Positions 16,538-26,071 of a stretch of DNA of 64,000 bases are shown piece by piece. Each line of letters begins with the position of its first letter. Within the stretch, counting starts at the first letter, position 1. Location: positions 1-64,000 of the forward strand of contig NZ_JRGL01000119.1 of the NCBI RefSeq assembly GCF_000764655.1, written 5' to 3'. The notes beneath the pieces were generated by a model. The model was not told where the DNA came from. It did no database searches and saw nothing but the letters and a program-made list of their open reading frames with translations. A program made the translations under genes and the position numbers. Source of the DNA: Aeromonas aquatica (GTDB lineage: Bacteria; Pseudomonadota; Gammaproteobacteria; Enterobacterales; Aeromonadaceae).

Positions 16538-18913
16538 TTGTCGGACCCCTCACGTCCGGCCAGCTACTTGGCGCTATGCCGGGCAGGCGCTCGCAAGCTA
16601 GGGTCCACCTGGCGGAGGTGGCCACGTTGGCTGCGCCTGACGGGGTTGCTATTGGCTGGCATTCCCCTGTTATTGCTGGTGCTGGATCGGGCCTTCCCGC
16701 CACCGCCGCTGGATCCCGCCTATGCCCGGGTGGTGCTGGATATGAGGGGCAAGCCGCTGCGGGCCTTCGCCGACACCAGCGGGGTCTGGCGCTATCCGGT
16801 CACCCTGGAGCAGGTCTCCCCTCGCTACATAGAGGCGCTGCTCGGCTACGAGGATCGCCACTTCTGGCAACACCCCGGGGTCAACCCGCTGGCCATGGCG
16901 CGCGGCGTCTGGCAGTGGCTACGTTATGGCCGAGCCGTCTCAGGCGGCTCGACCCTCACCATGCAGGTGGCGCGTCTCATCGAACCCTACCAGCGATCCA
17001 TTCCGGGCAAGCTGCGCCAGATGGCGCGGGCGCTGCAGTTGGAGTGGCACTATGACAAGCGCACCCTGCTCACCGTCTACCTCAACCGGGCGCCCTTTGG
17101 TGGCAATCTGGAGGGGGTACAGGCGGCGAGCTTCGCCTATCTCGGCAAGAGTGCGGCCAAGCTCACCCATGCGGAGGCGGCCCTGCTGGCGGTGCTGCCC
17201 CAGGCCCCCAGCCGTTACCGGCCGGACAGGCACCCCGAACGGGCCCGTGCCGCCCGGGACAAGGTGATGCAGCGCCTGGTCAGGCAGGGGGCCTGGCCCG
17301 CATCGGTCTGGGAGCAGGGGCGCATCGAACCGGTACTGGCCCGAGGACACTTCACCCCCATGGAGGCGCCGCTGTTTGCCCGCCTCGTCGCCGACAGCCA
17401 GCCGGGGGCCCTGGTGCACACCACCATAGACGGGGATCTGCAACGCTGGCTGGAGGCGCGGGTGGCGAGCTATATCCGCCGCTTCCCGGAGCAGACCTCC
17501 GCCGCCCTGCTGCTGGTAGACAACCAGACCATGGCGGTGCGCGCCTATGTGGGCAGCGCCGAGTATGGCAACCTGCGGCGCCACGGCTACCTCGACATGG
17601 TGCAGGCGATCCGCTCCCCCGGCTCCACCCTCAAGCCGTTCATCTATGGCCTGGCGCTGGATGCCGGGCTGGTGCATTCGGCCTCCCTGCTCTCCGATGC
17701 CCCTCGCCTCGGCGCTGACTATCGCCCCGCGAACTTCAGCGGTGCCTTTCAGGGACCCGTGACCCTGACCCAGGCGTTGCAGCAGTCCCTCAATGTGCCG
17801 GCGGTGCAGGTGTTGGAGGCGCTGGGACCCGATACCCTGGTCAACCGGTTGGACAATGCTGGCGTCAGGTTGGCGCTGTCCGATAAACCCAATCCCGCCA
17901 TTGCGCTGGGGGCCGCAGGCATTCGGCTGGAGCAGTTGGTGGCGCTCTACAGTGCGCTCACCCGCCAGGGGCAGGTGGCGATGCCGGTCTGGCTCGCGGG
18001 GCAGCAGGCGGTGTCTCGGCCCTTGCTGAGCCCGGGGGCAGCCTGGATTGTCTGGCACATGCTGAGCACTCAGGGGAGGGCGGATCAGCCCTTCGACAGC
18101 GAAGCGACCGGGCGGGTTAACCGGCTGGCCTGGAAGACCGGCACCAGCTATGGCTACCGCGACAGCTGGGCGCTCGGGGTCTCGGGTCGCTGGACTCTGG
18201 GGGTCTGGCTCGGCCGGCCCGATGGCACCCCCTTGCCCGGCTTCTACGGCCAGAGTGCGGCGGTGCCGCTGCTGCTCTCGGTGTATTCTCGCCTCGGCGA
18301 TAACAGCCCCTTGCCGGCGCAGCCCAATACGGTGAGCGAGGCCGACATCTGCTGGCCACTGGGGCGGCGGGCGAGCGTCACCCTGCCAGGTACCTGCCAA
18401 CAGCATCAGAACGCCTGGCTGCTGGATGAGCGGGATCCACCGACCCTGCCTGATCCCATGGACTGGCCCTCGCCGTTGCGCAAGGTGGCGCTGACGGCGC
18501 AGGGCAAACCGACCCTGGCGCGCTGTCTCGAGGCCAGCGGCTCTGCCTGGCGGGCCTTGTGGCCGCTGGCGCTCGAGCCCTGGCGTGCCCCCGCCGAGCG
18601 GCGCGGGGCCCTGCTCGCCAGTGGTTGCGAGGGGGAGGGACGTGGGGCAGATTTGCAGGCGCCCATCCGCATCGTGGCGCTGGGGGAGGGCAACCTCATC
18701 CGCAGCCAGCGTTACCGCCTGCAACCCAGGGTGCTGGGCGGGATCGGCAAGCCGTTCTGGTTTCTCAACGGTCAGCGCTTGCGCTGGGACGGGGATCAGG
18801 TACTCAGCGAGGCGGGTCTTTACCAGCTGGTGGTGGTCGATGAGGCGGGCAACAGCGATCGCATAGAGTTTCGACTGGAAAACCCTCCTGAGCAGGAGGG
18901 GGTTCGGTTTTAG
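16538..18913 (+). CDS. pbpC: Penicillin-binding protein 1C (peptidoglycan glycosyltransferase/transpeptidase)
   Basis: A 791-residue bifunctional class A PBP. One membrane anchor (about 30-48) precedes the GT51 glycosyltransferase domain with EDRHFWQHPGV (about 105), GGSTLTMQVARL and TVYLNRAPFGG. The transpeptidase domain has STLK with the nucleophile Ser at about 363, SLN, and KTGTS at about 533. A C-terminal BiPBP_C domain ends the protein. The first in-frame start after the upstream stop is a TTG at 16538; no ATG fits the N-terminus, so translation may be coupled to the macroglobulin gene. The two products are presumed partners in wall repair after periplasmic breach. Confidence 0.93.
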   Translation: MSDPSRPASYLALCRAGARKLGSTWRRWPRWLRLTGLLLAGIPLLLLVLDRAFPPPPLDPAYARVVLDMRGKPLRAFADTSGVWRYPVTLEQVSPRYIEALLGYEDRHFWQHPGVNPLAMARGVWQWLRYGRAVSGGSTLTMQVARLIEPYQRSIPGKLRQMARALQLEWHYDKRTLLTVYLNRAPFGGNLEGVQAASFAYLGKSAAKLTHAEAALLAVLPQAPSRYRPDRHPERARAARDKVMQRLVRQGAWPASVWEQGRIEPVLARGHFTPMEAPLFARLVADSQPGALVHTTIDGDLQRWLEARVASYIRRFPEQTSAALLLVDNQTMAVRAYVGSAEYGNLRRHGYLDMVQAIRSPGSTLKPFIYGLALDAGLVHSASLLSDAPRLGADYRPANFSGAFQGPVTLTQALQQSLNVPAVQVLEALGPDTLVNRLDNAGVRLALSDKPNPAIALGAAGIRLEQLVALYSALTRQGQVAMPVWLAGQQAVSRPLLSPGAAWIVWHMLSTQGRADQPFDSEATGRVNRLAWKTGTSYGYRDSWALGVSGRWTLGVWLGRPDGTPLPGFYGQSAAVPLLLSVYSRLGDNSPLPAQPNTVSEADICWPLGRRASVTLPGTCQQHQNAWLLDERDPPTLPDPMDWPSPLRKVALTAQGKPTLARCLEASGSAWRALWPLALEPWRAPAERRGALLASGCEGEGRGADLQAPIRIVALGEGNLIRSQRYRLQPRVLGGIGKPFWFLNGQRLRWDGDQVLSEAGLYQLVVVDEAGNSDRIEFRLENPPEQEGVRF
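18883..18900 (+). terminator. Hairpin at the 3' end of pbpC, weak terminator candidate
   Basis: CCCTCCTG-AG-CAGGAGGG forms a compact stem inside the last codons of pbpC, followed only by GGTTCGGTTTT. The T-run is short and displaced, so this could be an inefficient terminator or an mRNA 3'-end stabiliser. Confidence 0.35.
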
Positions 18914-18994
18914 CCCACAATAATGCGACAAAATATTGACGATTGTCCATGTCAGGAGCCTATGGATGGCGAAAGGTGTCGAGCCCTAAGCCGT

Positions 18995-19954
18995 TTACGG
19001 CTTGACCTGCCCCAGGCGAGTGAAGAAGTGCTGGCTCTTGCGCTGATGGAAGTGGCTCTTCTTGATGGGATGGAAGATGAGCGTCGTGTCCGGGTGGCTC
19101 GCCTTGAGCCGGTGGATCATCGCCATGGCGGGTAAGCCAGTACTGACGAGCGTGGTGAGCGGCAGACTTTGGGTCTCTGCCCCGAGCAGCAGGTTGAGCC
19201 CTTGCTGGCCCTGCTCGAAGCGAGTCAATACGGCGGGGTCGGCATAGCCGCTACCCAGCATGGTGAGCAAGGCATCGAGGGCCTGATGAAAAGCCGCCAG
19301 CTGCTGACGAAAACCGCTGCGGGCCCGCAGGGCGATCAGCTCCTCGAAGGGGATGGCGGCGAGGTGAGTGGGCACTCGCAGCGGGATCTCGAGGTGGAAG
19401 CAATCCTGACCGCCTCTGTTGTGGTAACGGGATTCGAGCAGGTGCAGCAACCGGTCCAGATAGTCGTGATCGGTGATGAGAGCTCCCTCATTGGCGAGCG
19501 CCCACTCACGGGCGAGACGCATGGAGAGCAGATTCGCGAAGCGCCGCGCCATCCTGATCCCCCCCTCGTCCTGGCTGGCAAAGCCGGTGGCGAGACAATA
19601 GCCGTGCAGCCGTTCGAGGCCGTCCTGAGCCGGGCAGAAACAGTCGTGATTGCTGGCCTGACGCCAGCGACCGATGAGTTCCTTGTTGCCAAACACCTTG
19701 TGGCGGACGAAGTCGGGAGCGATAAGGCCGGCGATCTGATTTTCTATTTGGGGGCTGATGGCAGCAAAGAAGTCGGCATCGGGCCGCTCGGCCAGCAGAT
19801 CGGTCTGCTGGCGCAGGGTTTCCAGCAGGGCGGTCAGGCCGCTCTTCTCGCTGACAGTAAAGACGAAGGCGAGCCGCTCCAGGTAGATCAGGGCAAACTT
19901 GAGCCAGAGTTCATCCCGCACTTCCATGCCGGGGTAGTAGATATAGGTCTTCAT
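18995..19954 (-). CDS. Conserved hypothetical protein (possibly DUF6236-like)
   Basis: A 319-residue soluble protein that starts MKTYIYYPGMEVRDELWLKF and is rich in Leu, Arg and Ala, with mostly predicted helix. No signal peptide, membrane segment or catalytic motif is visible. The N-terminal pattern (YYPG...DE.WLK.AL.Y) reminds me of the uncharacterised DUF6236 family, but I cannot verify this. It ends 81 bp from the convergent pbpC and diverges from thiI. Codon use is like that of the neighbours. Function unknown. Confidence 0.7.
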   Translation of the reverse strand: MKTYIYYPGMEVRDELWLKFALIYLERLAFVFTVSEKSGLTALLETLRQQTDLLAERPDADFFAAISPQIENQIAGLIAPDFVRHKVFGNKELIGRWRQASNHDCFCPAQDGLERLHGYCLATGFASQDEGGIRMARRFANLLSMRLAREWALANEGALITDHDYLDRLLHLLESRYHNRGGQDCFHLEIPLRVPTHLAAIPFEELIALRARSGFRQQLAAFHQALDALLTMLGSGYADPAVLTRFEQGQQGLNLLLGAETQSLPLTTLVSTGLPAMAMIHRLKASHPDTTLIFHPIKKSHFHQRKSQHFFTRLGQVKP

Positions 19955-20099
19955 CGAATCGATCTGTTATCAAGACTGTTGCCAAGTCGCAGGCTGGGGA
20001 ATATACGCAAGATCGCCGTCTGGCGGCAAACATTGCGTGGGGAATTGTGTGGGGGAATGTGAGCGGGCGCTCAGCCAGTAGGCGCTGGCCCTAAACTTC

Positions 20100-20108
20100 T
20101 GATATAAT
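20100..20108 (+). promoter_or_regulatory. Extended -10 promoter of thiI
   Basis: TGATATAAT combines a TGn extension with a perfect TATAAT about 36 bp before the thiI start. No good -35 is visible, as is common for extended -10 promoters. Confidence 0.5.
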
Positions 20109-20144
20109 TCGCGCCCTTAAATCGAGGCCACCCGAGTCATCATC

Positions 20145-21593
20145 ATGAAGTTCATTATCAAGCTGTTCCCGGAAATCACCATCAAGAGCAAGTCAGTGCG
20201 TCAGCGCTTCACCAAGATGCTGCAGGGCAACATCCGCAACGTGTTGCGCCGCTTTGACGAAGATGCCCGCGTGCGGATGGACTGGGACAAGCTGATCGTG
20301 AGCTCGCGCAACGACCAGTTCCACGCCCAGTATCTGGAGACCCTGGCCTGCATTCCCGGCATCCAGTATTTCCTGGAAGTGAAGCTGAGCAACTTCACCG
20401 ACCTGCACGATATCTTCGAGCAGACTCGCGCCGTCTGGGGAGATCGCCTTAAGGGCAAGACCTTCTGCGTGCGTGCCCGCCGGGTCGGCAAGCACGACTT
20501 CAGCTCCCTGGAGCTGGAGCGCTACGTGGGGGGTGGCCTGAACCAGCATTGCGAAACCGCCGGTGTGCGCCTGAAAAAACCCGATATCCAGGTCAACCTG
20601 GAAGTGGAAAACGATGAGCTCTACATCATCAGCGCCGTGCACCACGGCATGGGCGGCTTCCCCATGGCGACCCAGGAAGATGTGCTGAGCCTGATCTCTG
20701 GCGGCTTCGACTCCGGCGTGGCCTCCTATCAGTTCATCAAGCGCGGCTGCCGGGTGCACTACTGCTTCTTCAATCTGGGGGGGGCCGCCCACGAGATCGG
20801 CGTGAAGCAGGTGGCCTACTACCTGTGGAGCAAGTTTGGCGCCTCCCACAAGGTGCGTTTCACCGCCATCGACTTCGAACCAGTGGTGGCCGAGATCCTC
20901 GAGAAGATCGACAACGGCCAGATGGGCGTGGTGCTCAAGCGCATGATGATGCGTGCCGCCGGCCAGGTGGCAGAGACCTTCCAGATCCCGGCGCTGGTGA
21001 CCGGCGAATGCGTGGGGCAGGTCTCCAGCCAGACCCTCACCAACCTCAACGTCATCGATCGGGTGACCGACAAGGTGATCCTGCGCCCCCTCATCACCTG
21101 GGACAAGCCGGACATCATCAGCGAGGCGCGCCGCATCGGTACCCTGGAGTTCGCCGAGACCATGCCGGAATATTGCGGTGTCATCTCCAAGAAGCCGACC
21201 ATCAAGGCCGTGCTGTCCAACATCGAGGCGGAAGAGGGCAACTTCGACTTCGCCATCCTGGACAAGGTGGTGAGTGAAGCCCGCTATCTCGATATCCGCC
21301 GCATCGGCGAGGAGACCTCCGCCCAGGTGCAGGAGGTCGAGACGACAGAAGTGCTGGCCGCCGATGAGATCGTGCTGGATATCCGATCCAGCGATGAGCG
21401 CGACGAGAAGCCGCTGGTGATGGAGGGGCGTGAAGTGCTGCACATCCCCTTCTTCAAACTGGCAACTAGCTTTGGGGATCTGCCCAAGGAGCAGACCTAC
21501 CTGCTGTACTGCGATCGCGGCGTGATGAGCAAGCTGCAGGCGCTCTATCTGAAAGAGCAGGGCTTTGACAACGTGAAGGTGTATCGCCCGTAA
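20145..21593 (+). CDS. thiI: tRNA uracil 4-sulfurtransferase ThiI
   Basis: A 482-residue enzyme that makes 4-thiouridine at position 8 of tRNA and supplies sulfur for the thiamine thiazole. Domains in order are a ferredoxin-like/THUMP region (about 1-165), the PP-loop ATP-pyrophosphatase with [11 protein letters not shown] at about 185, and a C-terminal rhodanese domain with the persulfide Cys456 in [10 protein letters not shown]. Cys344 in PEYCGVIS is the partner that closes a disulfide with it in the E. coli enzyme; both numbers match exactly. Full length, with its own promoter and a strong terminator, so monocistronic. Confidence 0.97.
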   Translation: MKFIIKLFPEITIKSKSVRQRFTKMLQGNIRNVLRRFDEDARVRMDWDKLIVSSRNDQFHAQYLETLACIPGIQYFLEVKLSNFTDLHDIFEQTRAVWGDRLKGKTFCVRARRVGKHDFSSLELERYVGGGLNQHCETAGVRLKKPDIQVNLEVENDELYIISAVHHGMGGFPMATQEDVLSLISGGFDSGVASYQFIKRGCRVHYCFFNLGGAAHEIGVKQVAYYLWSKFGASHKVRFTAIDFEPVVAEILEKIDNGQMGVVLKRMMMRAAGQVAETFQIPALVTGECVGQVSSQTLTNLNVIDRVTDKVILRPLITWDKPDIISEARRIGTLEFAETMPEYCGVISKKPTIKAVLSNIEAEEGNFDFAILDKVVSEARYLDIRRIGEETSAQVQEVETTEVLAADEIVLDIRSSDERDEKPLVMEGREVLHIPFFKLATSFGDLPKEQTYLLYCDRGVMSKLQALYLKEQGFDNVKVYRP

Positions 21594-21610
21594 CCCACGC
21601 GCCTTCGATA

Positions 21611-21641
21611 AAAAAATCCGGCCATTGTGCCGGATTTTTTT
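21611..21641. terminator. Bidirectional terminator between thiI and a convergent gene
   Basis: AAATCCGGC and GCCGGATTT form a nine-base stem with a six-base loop, flanked by an A-run and a T-run, so it can stop transcripts from both sides. Confidence 0.9.
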
Positions 21642-21693
21642 ATTTCACCTCGGGAGTCAGCCCAGGCTGATCCCTATCTCTTCTGCCATGGGG

Positions 21694-22086
21694 TCAGGGG
21701 CAAGGCACGGGGGTAAAGGTCTCCTGGCCCTGGCAGCGCCAGCCCATCTCGGCCTGACGCATCTGCCACAGGTTGTCACTGCGAAACAGCGTCAGGATAT
21801 AGATCATGTCGCTCTTGCGGCCATCGAGGGCCACAGAGAGTACCAGATCGTTATCCAGTTGCTGGGCGTGGATGCGACTGGGCACGTCTTCGTGGCCCAC
21901 GAAGCGGCGCGCCACTTCGCGGTAGTCGTTGACCCAACTCTGCTGGCTGCTGCTCGCCAGGCGGATCTGCTGGTTGAACTGTTGCACCGGAGTCGATGCC
22001 AGGCGTCCGAACAGGGCCTGTGCGCCGGCGTGAGCCGCCGCAACCGTCATCAGTAGGAGAGTGGTAATGAGCCCAAGTTTTTGCAT
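21694..22086 (-). CDS. Small secreted hypothetical protein
   Basis: A 130-residue protein with a clear Sec signal peptide (charged MQK, hydrophobic LGLITTLLLMTVAA, cleavage after AHA near residue 20). The mature part is about 110 residues with two cysteines (WRCQG near 118 and the penultimate Cys) that could form a disulfide. I do not recognise a family. It is convergent with thiI and about 100 bp downstream of the TRIC-family gene in the same direction. A periplasmic location is inferred from the signal peptide. Confidence 0.72.
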   Translation of the reverse strand: MQKLGLITTLLLMTVAAAHAGAQALFGRLASTPVQQFNQQIRLASSSQQSWVNDYREVARRFVGHEDVPSRIHAQQLDNDLVLSVALDGRKSDMIYILTLFRSDNLWQMRQAEMGWRCQGQETFTPVPCP

Positions 22087-22187
22087 GAGGTAGTCCGGCT
22101 TAAAACGACCACTCTATGACAACAGAAAAGCGTACTTGGTTCAATGTTACCCCTCCCGGGATGGGATCCAGTCCATTCAGAGCCGGT

Positions 22188-22820
22188 TCAGTGTCGCTGC
22201 AGCGAGAAGCTCGGCAGCGATAGATGCCAGTAGATGGCCGCCACCCGCAGGCCAAACACCCCCAGCATGCTGATCAGCATGGCGACGACCTTATCCACAT
22301 GGCACTCCAGCGCCAGGGTATAGAGGATCCCCCCCAGAATGCAGGCGGTGGCGTAGATCTCCTTTTGCAGCACCATAGGCACTTCACGGGCCAGCACGTC
22401 ACGGATCATGCCGCCGGCGACGCCGGTCATGGTGCCCATGATCACCGCAATCAGGCCCGGCGTGCCGAAGTTGAGCGCCTTTTGCGCCCCGATCACGGTA
22501 AACAGGGCCAAGCCGAAAGCATCCGCCACCGGCAGCACGTACCAGGGCATGCGTCTGGGCAGCTTGACCATCCACATGCCGATCAGTGCGGTGGCGATGA
22601 TCACCCAGATATAGAGGGGATCCCGTACCCAGAACACCGGGGTGGCGCCCAGGATCATGTCGCGGATGGTGCCCCCGCCGATGGCGGTCACCGCGGCCAG
22701 CACCATGACACCGAAGCCGTCCATCCGCAGCCGACCGGCGACCAGCACGCCGGAGAATGCGAAGACCGCAGTACCAAACATGTCGCTGATGTAAACAATT
22801 TGCTCAACCAGTGTCTGCAT
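22188..22820 (-). CDS. TRIC-type cation channel family protein (YicG/YadS, UPF0126)
   Basis: A 210-residue membrane protein with about seven helices arranged as two repeats. The repeat signatures are [11 protein letters not shown] and [11 protein letters not shown], which are diagnostic of the UPF0126/TRIC family; bacterial members form trimeric cation (K+ or amino-acid-permeable) channels. The ATG at 22820 is preferred over the TTG at 22829 because GTGAG lies at suitable distance. It stands alone and diverges from the flagellin block. Confidence 0.88.
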   Translation of the reverse strand: MQTLVEQIVYISDMFGTAVFAFSGVLVAGRLRMDGFGVMVLAAVTAIGGGTIRDMILGATPVFWVRDPLYIWVIIATALIGMWMVKLPRRMPWYVLPVADAFGLALFTVIGAQKALNFGTPGLIAVIMGTMTGVAGGMIRDVLAREVPMVLQKEIYATACILGGILYTLALECHVDKVVAMLISMLGVFGLRVAAIYWHLSLPSFSLQRH

Positions 22821-23224
22821 GGAGAACAACTCACGTCCGATAAATGGTGGGGCGGCGATTTTAGGGGCAAGGGGCGCCGGTGAGCAATCCTGACGTGCAA
22901 AAGTGGGAGCCAGAGCCGGTTTCCTTGGCGCCAGTCGTCGGGGGAGGCGGGCGAGAGCGGCGCTCCCTGCACATTGGCAGTAGCAAAGAGGGAGCCAGGC
23001 CGATGAGGGGCAGTTCGAACATATCGGTAAAAAATCTCGAATTTTTTCTCAAGGCTGGCGGATATGGGCCGATATATAGGGTAGGCGGCGATTACAGCGA
23101 CAAGCGCTGTAAAAAACAAATTAAAGTATCTGAAAAAAGCGCCGTTAACTAAACATATCAGGCACAAAACAAAACAAAGCCTGAGTGAATTAAAGATAAA
23201 ATTTAATAGCTTAGGAGAATAGTT
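22821..23224. other. Intergenic region upstream of the first flagellin
   Basis: About 400 bp between divergent genes. The right half is AT-rich and carries the sigma-28 promoter of flagellin 1 at 23049-23075 and an AT-rich leader of about 150 nt. A 90-codon rightward frame at 22880-23152 overlaps this promoter and has no ribosome site, so it is not called. Confidence 0.5.
23049..23075 (+). promoter_or_regulatory. Sigma-28 (FliA) promoter of flagellin 1
   Basis: TCAAGGCT, an 11-bp spacer and GCCGATAT match the flagellar consensus TAAAGTTT-N11-GCCGATAA at five of eight and seven of eight positions. The distance to the start codon is about 150 bp. Confidence 0.65.
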
Positions 23225-24127
23225 ATGAGTCTGTTTATTAATACTAACGTGTCATCGCTCAACGCTCAGCGTAACATGATGAATAGCACCAAATCCCTGG
23301 ATACCTCCTACACTCGTCTGGCCTCCGGCCTGCGCATCAACAGCGCCAAAGACGATGCGGCCGGTCTACAGATATCCAACCGTCTGACCTCCCAGGTCAA
23401 CGGCCTGGATCAAGGTAACCGCAATGCCAACGACGGCATCTCCCTGGCACAGACCGCAGAAGGCGCCATGGACGAAGTGACCGGTATGCTGCAGCGTATG
23501 CGTACCCTGGCCCAGCAATCCGCCAACGGATCCAACTCCGATAAGGATCGTGAGGCTTTGCAAAAAGAGGTGGATCAGCTGGGAGCCGAGATAAACCGTA
23601 TCTCTGGCGCGACCACTTTCGCGGGTACCAAGCTGTTGGATGGCTCTTTTAGTGGAACCTTCCAGGTCGGAGCGGATGCCAACCAGACTATCGGTTTTAG
23701 CCTGAGTCAGGCTGGTGGTTTTAGTATCTCCGGGATTGCTGCCGCTGCGTCTGCGATAGTGACTGGCGCAACGGGCACTACCATTGCTGTAGATACTGTT
23801 TTCAGGAGTGGCTCTGCCGGTGCAGTTAGCATCAGCAGTCAGAATAATGCCCAAAATGTTTTGGCATCAGTCGATGCCATGCTGGAAGTGGTCGATGGCA
23901 AGCGTGCGGAGCTGGGTGCGGTACAGAATCGGTTGGACTCGACCATTCGCAACCAGTCCAATATCTCCGAAAACGTCAGCGCCGCGCGCTCCCGCATCCG
24001 CGATGCAGATTTTGCGACCGAGACCGCCAATATGACCAAGCAGAATATCCTGCAGCAGGCGGCCTCCAGCATTCTGGCCCAGGCCAACCAGCGTCCGCAG
24101 TCCGCGCTCTCCCTGCTGCAGAACTAA
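23225..24127 (+). CDS. flaA: Polar flagellin 1 (FlaA-type)
   Basis: A 300-residue flagellin with the conserved N-terminal D0/D1 (about 1-140, [17 protein letters not shown] and [20 protein letters not shown]), a short variable centre (about 165-215) and the conserved C-terminal D1/D0 ([17 protein letters not shown] to LLQN). AGGAGA precedes the ATG. The short Ser/Thr-rich centre is where Aeromonas polar flagellins carry O-linked glycan. It differs from flagellins 2 and 3 in its promoter, leader and last residues (LLQN versus LLG). Two hairpins follow, the second a good terminator at 24323. Confidence 0.96.
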   Translation: MSLFINTNVSSLNAQRNMMNSTKSLDTSYTRLASGLRINSAKDDAAGLQISNRLTSQVNGLDQGNRNANDGISLAQTAEGAMDEVTGMLQRMRTLAQQSANGSNSDKDREALQKEVDQLGAEINRISGATTFAGTKLLDGSFSGTFQVGADANQTIGFSLSQAGGFSISGIAAAASAIVTGATGTTIAVDTVFRSGSAGAVSISSQNNAQNVLASVDAMLEVVDGKRAELGAVQNRLDSTIRNQSNISENVSAARSRIRDADFATETANMTKQNILQQAASSILAQANQRPQSALSLLQN

Positions 24128-24322
24128 GTGATAATTAAAGAATAAAGAAAAAGGGCGGTTGTTCAGGCCGCCCTGGTAAGAAAGATGGAACAATGGGGTG
24201 TTCGGATTTACGCCTTGTTCTATCGAAAGAGAAGTTCTCTTATTGGTATACCCCTCGAGTGTTACGCAGATCGTTCACTCTGTCACCCTCGAGGTTGTTC
24301 TCCTGAGCGTAAGCTCTTCTTT

Positions 24323-24346
24323 GGCCGACATTGTCGGCCTTTTTTA
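24323..24346 (+). terminator. Terminator after flagellin 1
   Basis: GGCCGACA and TGTCGGCC flank a single T and are followed by a run of Ts. The stem lies almost 200 bp after the stop codon, leaving a long 3' untranslated region with other hairpins. Confidence 0.85.
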
Positions 24347-24535
24347 TGGGCGCCGAAAAATCGACACTCATAAAACTAAGCATAGTTCATGCCAACTACT
24401 ACCTGACGCCGGCCCTCGACTGTGGATTATATCTTCTGGCTGAGGGGGGCTGGGTGGTGAGTATCTTTGTCAGCGACTCAACTCTGGGTGAAAGGTACTG
24501 GCCTCTTTGTTGATGAGAGCGGCAATAAATTATTT

Positions 24536-24562
24536 AAAGCTTCTGATGGGCCTGCCGTTACA
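24536..24562 (+). promoter_or_regulatory. Sigma-28 (FliA) promoter of flagellin 2
   Basis: TAAAGCTT, exactly 11 bp, then GCCGTTAC: a near-consensus flagellar promoter. The same boxes and spacing occur before flagellin 3. Confidence 0.85.
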
Positions 24563-24750
24563 GGATATGAAGCAAATTGAGGGGTGTTCGGAAAACCAAC
24601 ATTTGCGCAACTGCGGGTCCTATGTCCGTTCAAACAGAGGACCCGCCAGATGGTACAGACCCGTTCAAGCTGTCCATCAGAACGGTGGGACCTTGACTGC
24701 ATTGATGCAGGCTGAGCCCGCAGTTTCTTGTTCATCAGGAGAAATCTTTT
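24563..24750 (+). promoter_or_regulatory. Structured 5' leader of flagellin 2
   Basis: About 180 nt lie between the sigma-28 promoter and the start codon. Two potential hairpins are visible: GCGGGTCC (24613-24620) with GGACCCGC (24639-24646), and CCGTTC (24661-24666) with GAACGG (24680-24685). The leader is nearly identical to that of flagellin 3, and several GGA triplets, including the Shine-Dalgarno AGGAGA, could bind a CsrA-type regulator. A regulatory role is inferred. Confidence 0.5.
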
Positions 24751-25650
24751 ATGGCCATGTTTATCAATACCAACACTTCATCATTGAACGCCCAGCGTAA
24801 CTTGATGAACTCCTCCAAATCGCTGGATACCTCCTACACCCGTCTGGCATCGGGCTTGCGCATCAACAGCGCGAAAGACGATGCAGCCGGTCTGCAGATC
24901 TCCAACCGTCTGACCTCCCAGATCAATGGCCTGGATCAGGGTAACCGTAACGCCAACGATGGCATCTCCCTGGCGCAGACCGCGGAAGGTGCCATGGATG
25001 AAGTGACCGGTATGTTGCAGCGCATGCGTACCCTGGCTCAGCAGTCTTCTAACGGATCCAATTCCGCCAAGGATCGTGCCGCCTTGCAAAAGGAAGTGGA
25101 TCAGCTGGGGTCCGAGATCAACCGTATTTCCAAAGACACTACCTTTGCTGGCACCAAGCTGCTGGATGGCAGCTATAGCGGTAGCTTCCAAGTCGGGGCT
25201 GATGCCAATCAGACTATCGGCTTCGGTCTAACCCAGGCCAACGGTTTCTCTATCTCAGGGATTTCGGCCGCGGCGACGGCAACAATTACAGTTGGTCCTG
25301 CAGGCTCTGTCACCACGACTATTGATAGTATTTTTGCTGCTGGTTCTAGTATTGACATCAGCACTGCCTCCGCGGCCCAGGCGGTTCTAGCCGCAGCCGA
25401 TTTAATGCTAGGTGTAGTTGATGGCAAGCGTGCGGAGTTAGGTGCGGTACAAAACCGGCTGGATTCGACCATTCGTAACCAGGCCAATATCTCTGAAAAC
25501 GTTAGTGCCGCACGCTCCCGTATCCGGGATGCGGACTTCGCGACCGAAACCGCCAACATGACCAAACAGAACATTCTGCAACAGGCGGCCTCCAGCATCC
25601 TGGCTCAGGCCAACCAGCGCCCGCAGTCGGCCCTGTCACTGCTGGGTTAA
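24751..25650 (+). CDS. flaB: Polar flagellin 2 (FlaB-type)
   Basis: A 299-residue flagellin with the same conserved ends as flagellin 1 and a distinct central region (about 170-220, rich in Thr, Ala and Ser: [20 protein letters not shown]). It ends LSLLG. AGGAGA lies nine bases before the ATG. It sits in its own transcription unit with a sigma-28 promoter, structured leader and downstream terminator. Middle-domain residues diverge from both neighbours ([17 protein letters not shown] versus [17 protein letters not shown]), so it is not a simple recent copy of flagellin 1. Likely a filament subunit and glycosylation target. Confidence 0.95.
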   Translation: MAMFINTNTSSLNAQRNLMNSSKSLDTSYTRLASGLRINSAKDDAAGLQISNRLTSQINGLDQGNRNANDGISLAQTAEGAMDEVTGMLQRMRTLAQQSSNGSNSAKDRAALQKEVDQLGSEINRISKDTTFAGTKLLDGSYSGSFQVGADANQTIGFGLTQANGFSISGISAAATATITVGPAGSVTTTIDSIFAAGSSIDISTASAAQAVLAAADLMLGVVDGKRAELGAVQNRLDSTIRNQANISENVSAARSRIRDADFATETANMTKQNILQQAASSILAQANQRPQSALSLLG

Positions 25651-25830
25651 GCAGGAAAAAGAAAAGGGCGGTTGTTCAGGCCGCCCTGGTCAAATAGATG
25701 GAACAACGGGGTGTTCGGATTTACGCCTTGTTCTATCGAAAGAGAGATTGTCTTATATACCACCTCGAGGGTTGGCAGTCGTTCACTCTGCCACTCTCGA
25801 GGCGGTTCTTCTGAGCATAAGATCTTCAAT

Positions 25831-25853
25831 GGCCGACAAATGTCGGCCTTTTT
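25831..25853 (+). terminator. Terminator after flagellin 2
   Basis: GGCCGACA-AA-TGTCGGCC followed by a T-run, the counterpart of the terminator after flagellin 1. Confidence 0.85.
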
Positions 25854-26044
25854 ATTGGCGCCATAAAAGCGGCGACCCATACATCTTGGCATAAACCATG
25901 CCACTCTTCATTTCAATCATGGGATCCATTGCGGGGCGGGTTGCCTGTGTCTGGACGGAAATTGAATAACCTCTCCTTGGTCGCCTTTTCATGACAGGCG
26001 GAGGAGTCTTGCCTCTCTGTTGCTGAGAGCGGCAATAAATGTCC

Positions 26045-26071
26045 TAAAGCTTCTGATGAGGCTGCCGTTAC
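26045..26071 (+). promoter_or_regulatory. Sigma-28 (FliA) promoter of flagellin 3
   Basis: TAAAGCTT-N11-GCCGTTAC, identical in both boxes to the promoter of flagellin 2. Confidence 0.85.

Larger units (their letters stand above)
24128..24750. other. Repeated intergenic unit between flagellins 1 and 2
   Basis: A 623-bp gap without a gene. From left to right: a hairpin GGGCGG/CCGCCC (24153-24173), the 12-mer GGGGTGTTCGGA (24195-24206), CCTCGAG/CTCGAGG arms (24253-24294), a terminator (24323-24346), a sigma-28 promoter (24536-24562) and a long leader with two hairpins. The same elements recur in the same order between flagellins 2 and 3, so the array arose by tandem duplication. Short ORFs here are not convincing. 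Confidence 0.8.

Noticed and set aside
16940-18931. A 663-codon leftward frame opposite pbpC.
   Set aside because: pbpC carries all catalytic motifs in the right order; the antisense frame has no domain.
22880-23152. A 90-codon ORF upstream of flagellin 1.
   Set aside because: It overlaps the sigma-28 promoter, has no Shine-Dalgarno and resembles nothing known.
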